DNA from: Pseudomonas cichorii
GTDB taxonomy: Bacteria; Pseudomonadota; Gammaproteobacteria; Pseudomonadales; Pseudomonadaceae
DNA: 64,000 nucleotides
Reading direction: 5' to 3'
Assembly (NCBI RefSeq): GCF_018343775.1
Contig: NZ_CP074349.1
Span: 1,726,001-1,790,000 of the forward strand
A program made the position numbers and the translations under genes. Below the pieces are notes generated by a model. That model was not told where the DNA came from, made no database searches, and saw nothing but the letters and a program-made list of their open reading frames with translations. Of the stretch, positions 17,107 to 27,298 are shown one piece after another (the first letter of the stretch is position 1; each line of letters opens with the position of its first letter).

Positions 17107-18180
17107 TCAATGCTTCCTGCTTTCAAAGTCGATGCGCGGATCCACGAGGGTGTAAGTGAGGTCGCCGATCAGTTTCACCAGAAGCCCCAGCAGGGTAAAG
17201 ATGAACAGGGTGCCGAAGACCACCGGGTAGTCGCGGTTGATGGCTGCCTCAAAGCTCATCAGGCCCAGGCCGTCCAGGGAGAAGATCACTTCCACCAGCA
17301 GCGAGCCGGTGAAGAAGATGCCCATGAAGGCGGACGGGAAACCGGCGATCACCAGCAACATGGCGTTGCGGAACACATGGCCGTACAGCACGCGGTTATT
17401 GCTCAGGCCCTTGGCCTTTGCGGTCACGACGTACTGTTTGCTGATTTCGTCCAGGAAGCTGTTCTTGGTCAGCAGGGTCATGGTGGCGAAGTTGCCGATC
17501 ACCAGCGCTGTCACCGGCAGCACCAGGTGCCAGAAGTAATCGCCTATCTTGCCCAGGGTGCTCATTTCGTCGAAGCCGTTTGATGTCAGGCCGCGCAACG
17601 GGAACCAGTTGAAGTAACTGCCGCCGGCAAACAGCACGATCAGCAGGATCGCGAACAGGAAGGCGGGAATGGCATAGCCGACGATGATGGCCGAGCTGGT
17701 CCAGACATCGAAATGGCTGCCATGGCGCGTGGCCTTGGCGATGCCCAGCGGGATCGACACCAGATACATGATCAGGGTGCTCCACAGCCCGAGGGATATG
17801 GACACCGGCATCTTCTCGACAATCAGGTCGATCACCTTCGCATCGCGAAAGAAGCTGTCACCGAAATCCAGCGTCGCGTAGTTCTTGATCATGATCCACA
17901 AGCGCTCCGGTGCCGACTTGTCGAAGCCGTACATGCGCTCGATTTCCTTGACCAGCGCCGGGTCCAGGCCCTGTGCGCCGCGATAGTTGGAGCCGGCCAC
18001 CGAGACTTCCGAACCGCCACCGGCGATGCGGCTGGTGGCACCGTCGAAGCCTTCGATCTTGGCGATCATCTGCTCCACAGGTCCACCGGGAGCAGCCTGG
18101 ATGATGATGAAGTTGATGATCAGAATGCCGAATAGAGTCGGGATAATCAGCAGCAGGCGCCGGAGAATATAAGCCAGCAT
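17107..18180 (-). CDS. yejB: YejB-like ABC permease
   Basis: A 357-aa inner-membrane permease starting [20 protein letters not shown], with about six membrane segments. An EAA-type loop ([19 protein letters not shown]) couples to the ATPase. An internal polar loop (about 45-100) is the insertion that sets YejB apart from DppB/OppB. It forms the heteromeric channel with YejE and lies one base from the stop of the binding-protein gene upstream. Confidence 0.92.
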   Translation of the reverse strand: MLAYILRRLLLIIPTLFGILIINFIIIQAAPGGPVEQMIAKIEGFDGATSRIAGGGSEVSVAGSNYRGAQGLDPALVKEIERMYGFDKSAPERLWIMIKNYATLDFGDSFFRDAKVIDLIVEKMPVSISLGLWSTLIMYLVSIPLGIAKATRHGSHFDVWTSSAIIVGYAIPAFLFAILLIVLFAGGSYFNWFPLRGLTSNGFDEMSTLGKIGDYFWHLVLPVTALVIGNFATMTLLTKNSFLDEISKQYVVTAKAKGLSNNRVLYGHVFRNAMLLVIAGFPSAFMGIFFTGSLLVEVIFSLDGLGLMSFEAAINRDYPVVFGTLFIFTLLGLLVKLIGDLTYTLVDPRIDFESRKH

Positions 18181-18181
18181 G

Positions 18182-20029
18182 TTATTGCTCCGTACTCGCA
18201 GGTTCAGCCTGCCCGTTGGCAGGTTGCTCGGGGACTGCCGGTTTTGCGTCCGGTTTCACCCACCAGGTCATCACGCCGATATCCGACAGTGCCTTTGCCT
18301 TGGGGTGGGCGATATGGTCCCAGTAGGCCACGCGCCAGGTCTTGATGTGCCAGTTGGGCACCACATAGAAGCCCCAGAGCAGCACGCGATCCATGGCCTG
18401 GGTATGAGCGACCAGGTTCTGGCGCGAGTCGGCATTGATCAGGCCGTCCACCAGGGTATCGATGGCCGGGTCCTTGAGGCCCATGAAGTTGCGGCTGCCA
18501 GGGTTGTCGGCGCTGGAGGAATGGAAGTAGATCCGCTGTTCGTTGCCCGGAGAGCTGGATTGCGGGTAGCTGCTGACAATCATCTCGTAATCCCGCGAGC
18601 GCAGGCGATTGATGTACTCCGAGACGTCCACCCGGCGAATGCTCAGTTCGATACCCAGGTCATTCAGGTTACGCTTGTAGGGCAGCAAAACCCGCTCGAA
18701 CTCGGTCTGGGCCAGCAGGAACTCCAGTTTGACCGGGTTGCCCTGGGTATCCACCATCTTGTCATTGACGATTTTCCAGCCCGCTTCCTGCAAGAGCTGG
18801 AAGGCGCGGCGCAGTTGCGGGCGAATCATGCCGCTGCCATCGTTGACCGGCAGTTTGTATTCCTCGTTGAAGACCCGGTCGGGGATCTTGCCGCGCAAGG
18901 GCTCCAGAATGGCCAGTTCCTGGGGCGATGGGAGGCCTCGGGCGGCCATCTCTGAATTGTCGAAATAGCTTTTGGTCCGGCTGTAGGAGCCGTTGAACAG
19001 TTGCTTGTTGGTCCACTCGAAATCCAGCAGCAGCGTCAGGGCCTCGCGAACCCGTATGTCCTGGAACACCGGTTTGCGCAGGTTGAAGACGAAGCCCTGC
19101 ATGCCGGTCGGGTTGCCGTTGGGCAACTCTTCCTTGATCAGGCGCCCATCGCGCACGGCGGGGGTGTTGTAGGCGGTGGCCCAGTTCTTGGCGCTTGTTT
19201 CCATCCAGTAATCGAACTGCCCGGCCTTGCCGGCTTCCAGAGCGACGGTGTTGTCACGGTAGTAATCGGTGGTCAGGACATCGAAGTTATAGAGGCCCTT
19301 GTTGATCGGCAGATCCTTGGCCCAGTAGTCCTTGACCCGCTCGTAGCGCACCGAGCGTCCGGCCTTGACCTCTGCCACCTTGTAGGGGCCGCTGCCCAGC
19401 GGGACGTCCAGATTGCTTTTGCTGAAATCCCGGGTCGCCCAGAAATGCTTGGGCAGTACCGGCAACTGGCCGATGATCAACGGCATTTCGCGGTTGTTCT
19501 TGTGCTTGAACTTGAACAGCACGCGCAGGGGATCTTCGGCAATCACCTGATCGACATCGGCGTAATAGCCGCGATACATAGGGGAGCCATGCTTCATCAG
19601 GGCTTCAAAGCTGAACACCACATCCTCGGCGCGAACGGGATGTCCGTCATGGAAGCGTGCTTCAGGGCGCAGGTAGAAGCGCACCCAGTCGTTGTCCGGG
19701 GATTTCTCGATCTTGCCAGCGATCAATCCGTACTCGGTGAAGGGTTCATCCAGGCTGCGGCTGGTGAGGGTGTCATAGATGAGGCTGACGTCGTCGGCGG
19801 CAACACCCTTGTTGATGAAGGGGTTCAGGCTGTCAAAACTGCCGAAGCCTGCCTGGCGAAAGGTCCCGCCCTTGGGCGCGTCGGGGTTCACGTAATCGAA
19901 ATGCTTGAAGTTGGCCGGGTATTTCGGGGCTTCGTCATACAGCGTCACGGCGTGCTGGGGAGCAGCCTGGGCGGTGCAGACGATACCGGCCAGGAATGCC
20001 TGCATGAACAGGGAGCGCAGTAGGGTCAT
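18182..20029 (-). CDS. yejA: YejA-like periplasmic peptide-binding protein (copy 1)
   Basis: A 615-aa extracellular solute-binding protein (SBP_bac_5). It has a signal peptide ([22 protein letters not shown], cleaved near AAP), then the family block [28 protein letters not shown] and GSGPYKV. It delivers oligopeptides to YejBEF. I chose the ATG at 20029 because it forms an ATGA overlap with the stop of the next upstream gene, and because the longer frame would put 10 polar residues before the signal peptide. The C-terminal tail is Pro/Ala/Glu-rich. Confidence 0.92.
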   Translation of the reverse strand: MTLLRSLFMQAFLAGIVCTAQAAPQHAVTLYDEAPKYPANFKHFDYVNPDAPKGGTFRQAGFGSFDSLNPFINKGVAADDVSLIYDTLTSRSLDEPFTEYGLIAGKIEKSPDNDWVRFYLRPEARFHDGHPVRAEDVVFSFEALMKHGSPMYRGYYADVDQVIAEDPLRVLFKFKHKNNREMPLIIGQLPVLPKHFWATRDFSKSNLDVPLGSGPYKVAEVKAGRSVRYERVKDYWAKDLPINKGLYNFDVLTTDYYRDNTVALEAGKAGQFDYWMETSAKNWATAYNTPAVRDGRLIKEELPNGNPTGMQGFVFNLRKPVFQDIRVREALTLLLDFEWTNKQLFNGSYSRTKSYFDNSEMAARGLPSPQELAILEPLRGKIPDRVFNEEYKLPVNDGSGMIRPQLRRAFQLLQEAGWKIVNDKMVDTQGNPVKLEFLLAQTEFERVLLPYKRNLNDLGIELSIRRVDVSEYINRLRSRDYEMIVSSYPQSSSPGNEQRIYFHSSSADNPGSRNFMGLKDPAIDTLVDGLINADSRQNLVAHTQAMDRVLLWGFYVVPNWHIKTWRVAYWDHIAHPKAKALSDIGVMTWWVKPDAKPAVPEQPANGQAEPASTEQ

Positions 20030-21855
20030 CGGGTCTTCTCCGGAGTCTTGAGCCACCACGCACGCAGCCCCAGGGTATAGGGCGGGGTGGTGACCATGGC
20101 GAATCGATTGCGATAGGCCAGGCGATGATTGTTCAGGTACCAGTTCGGGATGCTGTAATGCTGGGAGAGCAACACACGATCAAGTGCGCGTGCCGTTGCG
20201 ACTTGTTCATCATGCGTCTGTGCGGCCAGCAACTTGTTGAGCAGGCCGTCGACCACTGGGTTGGCGACACCTGCGTAGTTCTTGCTGCCATTGACCGAGG
20301 CCTGGCTGGAGTGGAAATACTGCCACTGCTCAAGGCCAGGGCTGAGTGTCTGTTGCAGGGTCATGAGGATCATGTCGAAGTCGAAGTGATCCAGCCGCTG
20401 CTTGTATTGGGCACGGTCCACGGTCCGCAGGCTGGCTTCGATACCGATGCGGCGCAGGTCTTCTATATAAGGCTGCAGAATGCGTTCGAGGTTGGGGTTC
20501 ACCAGCAGGATTTCAAAGCGCAGCGGCTGTTTGTCCGCATTGAGCAGGCCTTGCTCGGAGAGCTTCCAGCCTGCCTGGGTCAGCAGGCCCAGCGCCTGGC
20601 GCAGGGTTTCCCGCGGGATGCCCCGGGCATCGGTCTTCGAGGGGCTGAAAGGCCCGGTGAACAGGCTGGCGGGTAACTGGTCCCGGTAAGGCTCCAGCAG
20701 TTCCAGTTCGCGACCGGTGGGCTGGCCTGTCGCAGAAAACTCGCTGTTGGGGTAGTAGCTGGTGGAACGTGAGTAGGCATCACTGAACAGTGCCCGGTTG
20801 GTCCACTCGAAATTGAACATCAGCCCCAGCGCCTCGCGAACCCTGATGTCGGCAAAGGTGCCGCGCCGGGTGTTCATGAACAGGCCCTGAGTCTGGGTCG
20901 GAATCCGGTGAGGGATCTGCGCCTTGATCACCTGCCCATTGGCGACCGCCGGGAAGTTGTAGCCATTGGCCCAGTTTTTGGCCTGATGTTCGATATAAAT
21001 GTCGAATTCACCGGCTTTGAAGGCTTCAAACGCCACATCGCTGTCGCGGTAGAACTCCACTTCTACCCGGTCGAAATTGTATTTGCCGCGATTGACCGGC
21101 AAGTCCTTGCCCCAGTAGTCCTTCACCCGCTCGAATACCAGTTGGCGTCCGGGTTGCACGCGGGTGATGCGGTAGGGGCCGCTGCCCAGGGGCGGCTCAA
21201 AAGTCGTGGCCTTGAAGTCGCGGTCTTTCCAGTAGTGCTGCGGCAGCACCGCCAGTTCGCCCAGGCGCAGAATCAGCAGCGGATTGCCGGAGCGCTTGAA
21301 AACAAAGCGGATGCGATGGCGGTTGAGGATGTCGACCCGCTGCACTTCCTGCAAGGCCGTGCGGTATTGCGGGTGACCGTCCTTGAGCAACGTGCGGTAG
21401 GAGAAGGCCACGTCATAGGCGGTAATCGGCTTGCCATCATGGAAGCGCGCCTGAGGACGAAGGTTGAACACCACCCAGCTACGGTCCTCGCTGAACTCCA
21501 CCGACTGGGCGATCAGCCCATAGCTCGAAGTCGGCTCATCGCCGGACGGGTCGTATTGGCCGGTGCCGACCATCAAGGGCTCGTTCAGCTCGTTGACGCC
21601 ATATTGCAGGAAGTTACCGGTCGAAACCGGGCTGGTGCCTTTGAAGGTGTAGGGGTTGAGGGTGTCGAACGTACCGAAGGCCATCATTCGCAAGGTGCCA
21701 CCCTTCGGCGCCTCGGGATTGACCCAGTCGAAATGAGTGAAGCTGGCCGGGTACTTGAGAACGCCAAACTGCGCATAGCCATTGCTTTCGCTGATGGCTG
21801 CGCTGGCACAGAAGCTCAAGACCAGACAGATAAACAGCAGGAAGGGACGTATCAC
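20026..21855 (-). CDS. Second YejA-like periplasmic binding protein (paralogue)
   Basis: A second SBP_bac_5 protein, about 609 aa, with the same layout as its neighbour: FDWVNPEAPKGGTL, ARFHDGKPITAYDV, GSGPYRI and FEWTNRALFSDAYSRS correspond to [35 protein letters not shown] and [16 protein letters not shown] in copy 1. The start is uncertain: the GTG at 21855 gives a clean signal peptide (MIRPFLLFICLVLSFCASA), whereas the frame stays open to 21996 with no good ribosome site. It overlaps copy 1 by ATGA. The two receptors probably feed one transporter with different peptide ranges. Confidence 0.85.
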   Translation of the reverse strand: MIRPFLLFICLVLSFCASAAISESNGYAQFGVLKYPASFTHFDWVNPEAPKGGTLRMMAFGTFDTLNPYTFKGTSPVSTGNFLQYGVNELNEPLMVGTGQYDPSGDEPTSSYGLIAQSVEFSEDRSWVVFNLRPQARFHDGKPITAYDVAFSYRTLLKDGHPQYRTALQEVQRVDILNRHRIRFVFKRSGNPLLILRLGELAVLPQHYWKDRDFKATTFEPPLGSGPYRITRVQPGRQLVFERVKDYWGKDLPVNRGKYNFDRVEVEFYRDSDVAFEAFKAGEFDIYIEHQAKNWANGYNFPAVANGQVIKAQIPHRIPTQTQGLFMNTRRGTFADIRVREALGLMFNFEWTNRALFSDAYSRSTSYYPNSEFSATGQPTGRELELLEPYRDQLPASLFTGPFSPSKTDARGIPRETLRQALGLLTQAGWKLSEQGLLNADKQPLRFEILLVNPNLERILQPYIEDLRRIGIEASLRTVDRAQYKQRLDHFDFDMILMTLQQTLSPGLEQWQYFHSSQASVNGSKNYAGVANPVVDGLLNKLLAAQTHDEQVATARALDRVLLSQHYSIPNWYLNNHRLAYRNRFAMVTTPPYTLGLRAWWLKTPEKTR

Positions 21856-21992
21856 GATCCAGACGGCTTGGGCTTTCGGGTCGCTAACAGTAACAGCTTG
21901 TCCCGGCTGGAAAAAGACCGCAGGCAATGCCGGTGGGATGGTCTGAACGACCACTTGCCCCGAGGTTGCTCCAGGGCAGGTGGCCGGCGTCA

Positions 21993-23573
21993 TCAATGAG
22001 GCAGGTAGACAGTCAGGGTCTGGCCGGGTTTAAGGGCCTGACCGGTACGCGGGTTCCAGCGCTTGAGATGCTTCATGTCGACATTGAAGCGCTTGGCGAC
22101 CAGATACATCGAGTCGCCTTTCTGGATCTTGTACTGCATGGATTTCTTGTCGCCGGGCTCGGCGCTGGCGGTTGCCGTGCTATTGGCCTTGCCGCCCTGT
22201 ACGACCAGCGTCTGGCCGATCTGGAGCTTGTTGCCGGAAAGCTTGTTCCAGCGTTGCAGCTCTACGACATCAACCTTGTGTGCCTGAGCGATGCTCGACA
22301 GGTTGTCGCCACTCCTGACCTTGTAGCTGCGGCCGGTGGCCGGCTTGTCGTTGCTGGCCAGTTCCTCGAACACTGGCTGCGAAGACTTCGTGCCGGGCTG
22401 GACCGGAATGTTCAGGGATTGACCTGCCTTCAGCCTGTTGCCTTCCAGTCTGTTGTTGCTCTTGATCGAGCTGACCGTCACCTGATAACGACCGGCAAGG
22501 CTTTCCAGCGTATCGCCACGGCGCACACGGTAGGGCTGCCATGCGGTCAGTTCTTCGGGCTTCATGGCCGACAGGCTTGCCGTCAACAGTTGGGCCTTGG
22601 ATGTCGGCACCAGCAAATGCTGAGGGCCGTCGATGGTCAGGCGCTTCTTGAAGGCCGGGTTGAGCTGGATGAGCTCGTCTTCGTCGATATTGGCCAGGCT
22701 CGCGACCTTGGACAGGTCGACACGCTTGTTGAGCTCGACGACTTCGAAATAGGGCTCGTTGGCAATCGGGTTCAGGTTGACGCCATAGGCATCCGGCGAC
22801 AGAACCACCTGGGACAAGGCCAGCAACTTGGGCACGTAGTCACGTGTTTCCTGTGGCAGCGGCAGGTTCCAGTAGTCTGTAGGCAGGCCGAGCTTCTCGT
22901 TGCGTTCGATGGCGCGGCTGACCGTGCCTTCGCCGGCATTGTAGGCGGCCAGTGCCAGCAGCCAGTCGCCGTTGAACATGTCATGCAGCTTGGTCAGGTA
23001 ATCCATGGCTGCCACGGTGGATGCCTGGATATCGCGGCGCCCGTCATAGAAGTTGGTCTGGCGCAGATTGAAGTAACGCCCTGTGGACGGGATGAACTGC
23101 CACAGGCCGACAGCCTGGCTGCGGGAAATGGCCATCGGGTTGTAGGCGCTTTCGATCACTGGCAGCAGGGCCAGTTCGAGGGGCATGTTGCGTTCTTCAA
23201 GGCGCTCGACGATGTAATGCATGTAGAGGCTGCCACGCTCGCCTGCGCCTTCCAGAAACGAGGGGTTGTTGGCGAACCACAGACGCTGCTGGTCGATACG
23301 CGGGTTCTGGTCGTTGTTCTGTTGCAGCTGGAAGCCCTGGCGCATCCGGTCCCAGATATCCTGGGGTGGTGCCGAAGGGCTTGGCGTCTGGGTGATGAAG
23401 ATGGGTTTTTGCTTGATATGGGTAGCGAGGTTGGACGTGCGGTAAGTGCTGCTGGGCTCGACGTGACTGGTGGTCTGGCAGCCTGCCAGCAGGGCGCTCG
23501 CGGCTACAGCCACAGCCTGCGCGAGCCGAGTCAATGCGTCCGGATTTAGGTGTTTGTGTGTGAGTGACGACAT
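21993..23573 (-). CDS. mltD: MltD-like membrane-bound lytic murein transglycosylase with three LysM domains
   Basis: A 526-aa lipoprotein that cleaves peptidoglycan glycan strands to 1,6-anhydro-muropeptides. A lipobox (LLAGC, about residue 32) ends the signal peptide. The SLT domain (about 110-270) has the catalytic Glu in LLPVIESAYNP plus SQAVGLWQFIPSTG and LALAAYNAGEGTV. Three C-terminal LysM repeats follow, beginning YRVRRGDTLESLA, YKVRSGDNLSSIA and YKIQKGDSMYLVA. It neighbours gloB as in other pseudomonads. Confidence 0.94.
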   Translation of the reverse strand: MSSLTHKHLNPDALTRLAQAVAVAASALLAGCQTTSHVEPSSTYRTSNLATHIKQKPIFITQTPSPSAPPQDIWDRMRQGFQLQQNNDQNPRIDQQRLWFANNPSFLEGAGERGSLYMHYIVERLEERNMPLELALLPVIESAYNPMAISRSQAVGLWQFIPSTGRYFNLRQTNFYDGRRDIQASTVAAMDYLTKLHDMFNGDWLLALAAYNAGEGTVSRAIERNEKLGLPTDYWNLPLPQETRDYVPKLLALSQVVLSPDAYGVNLNPIANEPYFEVVELNKRVDLSKVASLANIDEDELIQLNPAFKKRLTIDGPQHLLVPTSKAQLLTASLSAMKPEELTAWQPYRVRRGDTLESLAGRYQVTVSSIKSNNRLEGNRLKAGQSLNIPVQPGTKSSQPVFEELASNDKPATGRSYKVRSGDNLSSIAQAHKVDVVELQRWNKLSGNKLQIGQTLVVQGGKANSTATASAEPGDKKSMQYKIQKGDSMYLVAKRFNVDMKHLKRWNPRTGQALKPGQTLTVYLPH

Positions 23574-23671
23574 TGGCTGGGGGGGACTTCCAGGCGAAAA
23601 TGTCGGGCGATTCTAGAAAGCGTCCCCCCAACGGTCAACCTTTCAGAACTTTTGTGCCGATCACTCGGGTT

Positions 23672-24451
23672 TTAGAACGTATCTTTCCATGCCCTCAAGC
23701 TAGCAAAAACCTCGCTCGGCGAGGGGTTTTCGTGGCCGCTCCGTTCGTCCGCTTTTTCTTTAACAGATGTTTCTCCGACCCTCAGGAAGGGGTTGGTGCG
23801 TCGTTCCAGAGCTAGATTGGAAGGCAGACTGATGCGATTTTCGCTGCGCCACTGGCTGACTTGCGCCAGACGTTCGGCAATGTCCCGATTGTCCGGTTCC
23901 ACGGCCTGGGCGAAACGCAGATTGCTCAGGGTGTACTCGTGGGCGCAGTAGATCAGCGTGCTGTCGGGCAATGCCGCCAGTCGGCTCAGGGATTCATGCA
24001 TCTGCTGAGGCGTCCCTTCGAACAGACGACCGCAGCCTGCGGCGAACAGGGTGTCGCCACTGAACAGCACGGGAGAGGTGGTGTCATGGTGATAGAAGGC
24101 GATATGGCCCAGGGTATGGCCCGGTACGGCATGGACCACGAAGTCCTGGCCCAGAACCGATACCCGGTCATTGTCGGTCAACGCGACATCACGGGCCGGA
24201 ATGTTTTCCGTGGCCGGGCCGAGCACGCGGGCACCTGTGGCCTGCTTGAGACGCACGACACCGCCGACATGGTCGTTGTGATGGTGAGTGATCAGGATGT
24301 CGGTCAGTTGCCAGCCAGGATTGTGCTCCAGCCAGTCGAGGACCGGCTGTGCATCACCCGGATCGACCACTGCGCAGCGCTGAGTGGAAAGGTCTTGTAA
24401 CAACCAGATGTAGTTATCGTTGAAAGCGTGCAGAGCGTGAATCTGTATCAT
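23672..24451 (-). CDS. gloB: GloB, hydroxyacylglutathione hydrolase (glyoxalase II)
   Basis: A 259-aa metallo-beta-lactamase-fold enzyme hydrolysing S-lactoylglutathione in methylglyoxal detoxification. The dinuclear metal motif [10 protein letters not shown] (about residues 55-64), the downstream [10 protein letters not shown] and GDTLF, and the glutathione-binding C-terminus (NPFLRV ... RAWKDTF) are all present. The last 25 or so codons contain a GC-rich hairpin followed by T on the minus strand (23707-23732), resembling an intrinsic terminator inside the coding sequence. It is divergent from the methyltransferase gene, as E. coli gloB is from yafS. Confidence 0.95.
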   Translation of the reverse strand: MIQIHALHAFNDNYIWLLQDLSTQRCAVVDPGDAQPVLDWLEHNPGWQLTDILITHHHNDHVGGVVRLKQATGARVLGPATENIPARDVALTDNDRVSVLGQDFVVHAVPGHTLGHIAFYHHDTTSPVLFSGDTLFAAGCGRLFEGTPQQMHESLSRLAALPDSTLIYCAHEYTLSNLRFAQAVEPDNRDIAERLAQVSQWRSENRISLPSNLALERRTNPFLRVGETSVKEKADERSGHENPSPSEVFASLRAWKDTF

Positions 24452-24529
24452 GGCGCAGTTCGCACATCAGGAAACAATGGTGCATCTTAGTCTTTGATGC
24501 GGTTGCAAGCGAACCCAAGGAGACCCCAC

Positions 24530-25288
24530 ATGACCGATGAAGCGTTCGCCCAGGCTGATCCTGAATGGTTGGCCCTGATGCAGGCCGCACGCACCTGGCT
24601 GTCCGGGCCGTTGGGGCAACTGCTGCTCGAAGAGGAGCGCCGGGTGCTCGAAGATGAGCTGGGGCGTTATTTCGGTGGTTACCTGGTGCATTACGGGCCA
24701 TCTGCTGAAAACCCGCCCGTAGCGAAGCAGGTGCAACGCAATGTCCGGCTCGGGGCGCCGTTGCCCGGCGTCGAGATCGTTTGCGAAGAAGAGGCCTGGC
24801 CCTTGAGCGAGCATGCCGCCGATGTGGTGGTCCTGCAGCACGGCCTGGATTTCTGCCTTTCGCCCCATGGCCTGCTGCGCGAAGCCGCCAGCAGCGTCAG
24901 GCCGGGCGGTCACCTGCTGATTATCGGTATCAACCCCTGGAGTACCTGGGGTTTGCGGCATTTCTTTGCCCGTGATGGCTTGCGCAAGGCGCGCTGCATT
25001 TCACCGTCCCGGGTTGCCGACTGGTTGAACCTGCTGGGGTTCGCGCTGGAGAAGCGTCGCTTCGGATGCTATCGTCCGCCTCTTTCTTCGGCGGCATGGC
25101 AGGCACGCCTTGGCGGTCTGGAAAGCCTCGGTGAGGGGCGGCAAAGTCCGGGCGGCGGCTTCTATCTATTGGTGGCGCGCAAGCTGGTTGTTGGCTTGCG
25201 TCCCTTGCGTCAGGTCCGTCGCGAGCCAATGGGCAAGCTGATCCCGTTGCCGATGGCCAAGGTCAATCGCAATACGCCGCAACCTTAG
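24530..25288 (+). CDS. YafS-like class I SAM-dependent methyltransferase
   Basis: A 252-aa protein starting MTDEAFAQADPEWLALMQAA with AAGGAGA upstream. The nucleotide-binding pattern is degenerate at motif I, but ADVVVLQHGLDF and VRPGGHLLIIGINPWS are typical Methyltransf_11 motifs. Its place between gloB and rnhA matches E. coli yafS. Substrate is unknown. An upstream extension of the frame (from 24494) adds residues without a ribosome site. Confidence 0.85.
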   Translation: MTDEAFAQADPEWLALMQAARTWLSGPLGQLLLEEERRVLEDELGRYFGGYLVHYGPSAENPPVAKQVQRNVRLGAPLPGVEIVCEEEAWPLSEHAADVVVLQHGLDFCLSPHGLLREAASSVRPGGHLLIIGINPWSTWGLRHFFARDGLRKARCISPSRVADWLNLLGFALEKRRFGCYRPPLSSAAWQARLGGLESLGEGRQSPGGGFYLLVARKLVVGLRPLRQVRREPMGKLIPLPMAKVNRNTPQP

Positions 25289-25342
25289 AGCGTCGAGCCT
25301 GCCGTCCTGCCGAATAATCCCTTTGATTCTGGAACGGTTGTA

Positions 25343-25795
25343 ATGAGCGAAAGCGTTGAACTCTTCACTGATGGCGCCTGCAAGGGCAACCCTGGTCCTG
25401 GTGGCTGGGGTGCATTGCTCATCTACAAGGGCGTCGAAAAGGAATTGTGGGGCGGCGAGGCCAATACCACCAATAACCGCATGGAACTGACCGGTGCCAT
25501 TCGCGGCCTGGAAGAACTCAAGCGTCCTTGCGAAGTGACCCTGGTGACGGACTCGCAATACGTCATGAAAGGCATTACCGAGTGGATGGTCAACTGGAAG
25601 AAGCGCGGCTGGAAGACCGCTGCCAAGGAGCCGGTCAAGAATGCCGACCTCTGGCAACAACTGGACGAACAGGTCAGCCGTCATACCGTGAAGTGGCAGT
25701 GGGTGCGTGGCCATATCGGCCATCCCGGCAACGAGCGTGCCGACCAGTTGGCCAACCGTGGCGTGGATGAGGTCCGCGGCATCAAGCAGGGCTGA
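25343..25795 (+). CDS. rnhA: RNase HI
   Basis: A 150-aa enzyme that cuts RNA in RNA:DNA hybrids. The catalytic carboxylates are visible: Asp in [16 protein letters not shown], Glu in [10 protein letters not shown], Asp in LVTDSQYV and Asp in [10 protein letters not shown], together with the basic-protrusion region NWKKRGWKT. Length matches E. coli RNase HI (155). It sits immediately before dnaQ, a classic arrangement, but here rnhA and dnaQ are co-directional, not divergent as in E. coli. Confidence 0.97.
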   Translation: MSESVELFTDGACKGNPGPGGWGALLIYKGVEKELWGGEANTTNNRMELTGAIRGLEELKRPCEVTLVTDSQYVMKGITEWMVNWKKRGWKTAAKEPVKNADLWQQLDEQVSRHTVKWQWVRGHIGHPGNERADQLANRGVDEVRGIKQG

Positions 25796-25799
25796 TGTT

Positions 25800-25832
25800 G
25801 GCCGGATGAGCTGAACGGCTCATCCGGCCTTG
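25800..25832 (+). terminator. Hairpin terminator after rnhA
   Basis: A 12-bp stem, GGCCGGATGAGC / GCTCATCCGGCC, with a 6-nt loop starts 5 nt after the rnhA stop. Only a short T tail follows. It separates rnhA from dnaQ. Confidence 0.6.
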
Positions 25833-25873
25833 CAGCATGCTAAGATCGCGGCCTGTAGACGAGGCAACAGTCA

Positions 25874-26650
25874 ATGGCAGTGCAAAACACAGATAACAGG
25901 TCCGTAGTACTCGATACCGAAACCACCGGTATGCCCGTCACCGACGGCCACCGCATCATCGAGATCGGTTGCGTCGAGTTGATTGGCCGCCGCCTGACCG
26001 GGCGGCATTTTCACGTCTATCTGCAACCTGATCGCGAGAGCGATGAAGGTGCGATTGGCGTTCACGGTATCACCAACGAATTTCTGGTTGGCAAACCGCG
26101 CTTCAATGAAGTCGCCGAAGAGTTCTTCGAGTTCATCAAGGGCGCCCGGCTGATCATCCATAACGCGGCGTTCGACGTTGGTTTCATCAACAACGAATTC
26201 GCGTTGATGGGCGCGCACGACAAGGCCGATATCACCCAGCATTGCTCGGTGCTCGATACGCTGTTGATGGCTCGTGAGCGTCACCCGGGCCAGCGCAACA
26301 GCCTCGATGCCTTGTGCAAACGCTATGGCGTAGACAACTCGGGCCGTGAGCTGCACGGCGCATTGCTCGACTCCGAGATCCTGGCCGATGTCTATCTGGC
26401 CATGACCGGTGGGCAGACCAGCCTGTCTCTGGCCGGTAACGCGAGCGATGACAACGGCTCCAGCGGTGGGAGTGCCAACCGCGGCAGCGAGATTCGCCGC
26501 CTGTCCGGCCGTCAGCCGTCGCGCATCATTCGTGCGACCGAAAGTGAAGTGGCAGAGCATGAAGCACGCCTGGCCATTATTGCCAAGGCGGCAGGCGCGC
26601 CGCCGTTGTGGGTTCAGTTGCAAGAGGCCAAGGCTCAGGCTTCGTCCTGA
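25874..26650 (+). CDS. dnaQ: DnaQ, DNA polymerase III epsilon subunit (3'-5' proofreading exonuclease)
   Basis: A 258-aa DEDDh exonuclease. Exo I is VLDTETTGM, Exo II is HNAAFDVGFINNEF, and Exo III has the catalytic His and Asp in HGALLDSEILADVYLAM. The C-terminal part after a Gly/Ser-rich linker (about 190-205) binds the alpha subunit. It removes misincorporated nucleotides in the replisome. Confidence 0.96.
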   Translation: MAVQNTDNRSVVLDTETTGMPVTDGHRIIEIGCVELIGRRLTGRHFHVYLQPDRESDEGAIGVHGITNEFLVGKPRFNEVAEEFFEFIKGARLIIHNAAFDVGFINNEFALMGAHDKADITQHCSVLDTLLMARERHPGQRNSLDALCKRYGVDNSGRELHGALLDSEILADVYLAMTGGQTSLSLAGNASDDNGSSGGSANRGSEIRRLSGRQPSRIIRATESEVAEHEARLAIIAKAAGAPPLWVQLQEAKAQASS

Positions 26651-26686
26651 CCGGGCCATGGTTTGCACCAGCATGGCAGCGGTGAA

Positions 26687-27244
26687 ATGACGGTAGCAAA
26701 CCCCTCTCTGAGCATTCGTGTCGCAGACGAATGCTTCGAGGACTATATCCTCAACAGCGAGTTCACCTTTACGGTCCAGGGCTATGCCCGTGTTGTCGTG
26801 GGGCAGAGTGTCGAGTCCTGGGTCGTCGATACCGTAGAGCCTTACCTCAAGAACTACGGTATCGATTCACAGGAGTTCTGTGATTACCGTGACGCCGCCG
26901 ACAGTACGGTGCTGGTTGCCTGGCTGGGAGAGCAGGCGGTCGGGCATATCGTGCTTAGCACTCACTGGAATGGTTTTGCCCATATCGATGAGCTGGCGGT
27001 GGACGAGTCGGCCCGGCGTTGCGGGGTTGCCCGGTCATTGCTGGATGTGGCGCAGTTCTGGAGCCGTCAGCGCAATCTGCCGGGCATCATGCTCGAAACC
27101 CAGAACAACAACCTTGCGGCCTGCCGACTCTACGAGCGTTGCGGGTATGTCGTGAGCGGTTTTGACCATATGCGCTATCGCGCCATAGACCCGACGACCC
27201 GTGAAACAGCGATTTTCTGGTACCTGATCTTTCCTGAAACGTAG
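26687..27244 (+). CDS. GNAT acetyltransferase, streptothricin-acetyltransferase-like
   Basis: A 185-aa protein from the ATG at 26687 (MTVANPSLSIRVADE). The acetyl-CoA site is IDELAVDESARRCGVARSLL (motif A), followed by GIMLETQNNNLAACRLYERC and the terminal ETAIFWYLIF. The TQNNN, ACRLYERCGY and IFWYL pattern resembles Sat-type streptothricin N-acetyltransferases as I remember them, so an antibiotic-modifying role is possible, though many chromosomal homologues are uncharacterised. The ribosome site is weak; the upstream TTG at 26663 is an alternative. Confidence 0.8.
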   Translation: MTVANPSLSIRVADECFEDYILNSEFTFTVQGYARVVVGQSVESWVVDTVEPYLKNYGIDSQEFCDYRDAADSTVLVAWLGEQAVGHIVLSTHWNGFAHIDELAVDESARRCGVARSLLDVAQFWSRQRNLPGIMLETQNNNLAACRLYERCGYVVSGFDHMRYRAIDPTTRETAIFWYLIFPET

Positions 27245-27268
27245 ATGCCGTCTTGTCCTGTTCGGGCT

Positions 27269-27293
27269 TTTCGCGAATAAATTCGCTCTCACG
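27269..27293. repeat. REP-like sequence
   Basis: TTTTCGCGAATAAATTCGCTC, a member of the Pseudomonas REP family seen repeatedly in this window (core TTCGCGAATnAATTCGCTCC). A half-copy, GAGCGGATTCATTCGC, lies at 27565-27580. Confidence 0.6.
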
Positions 27294-27298
27294 GATAT

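Noticed and set aside
20026..21996. Longer N-terminus of the second YejA-like protein
   Set aside because: The extra 47 residues are not signal-like and lack a ribosome site; the GTG at 21855 starts directly at a signal peptide. This start is still uncertain.
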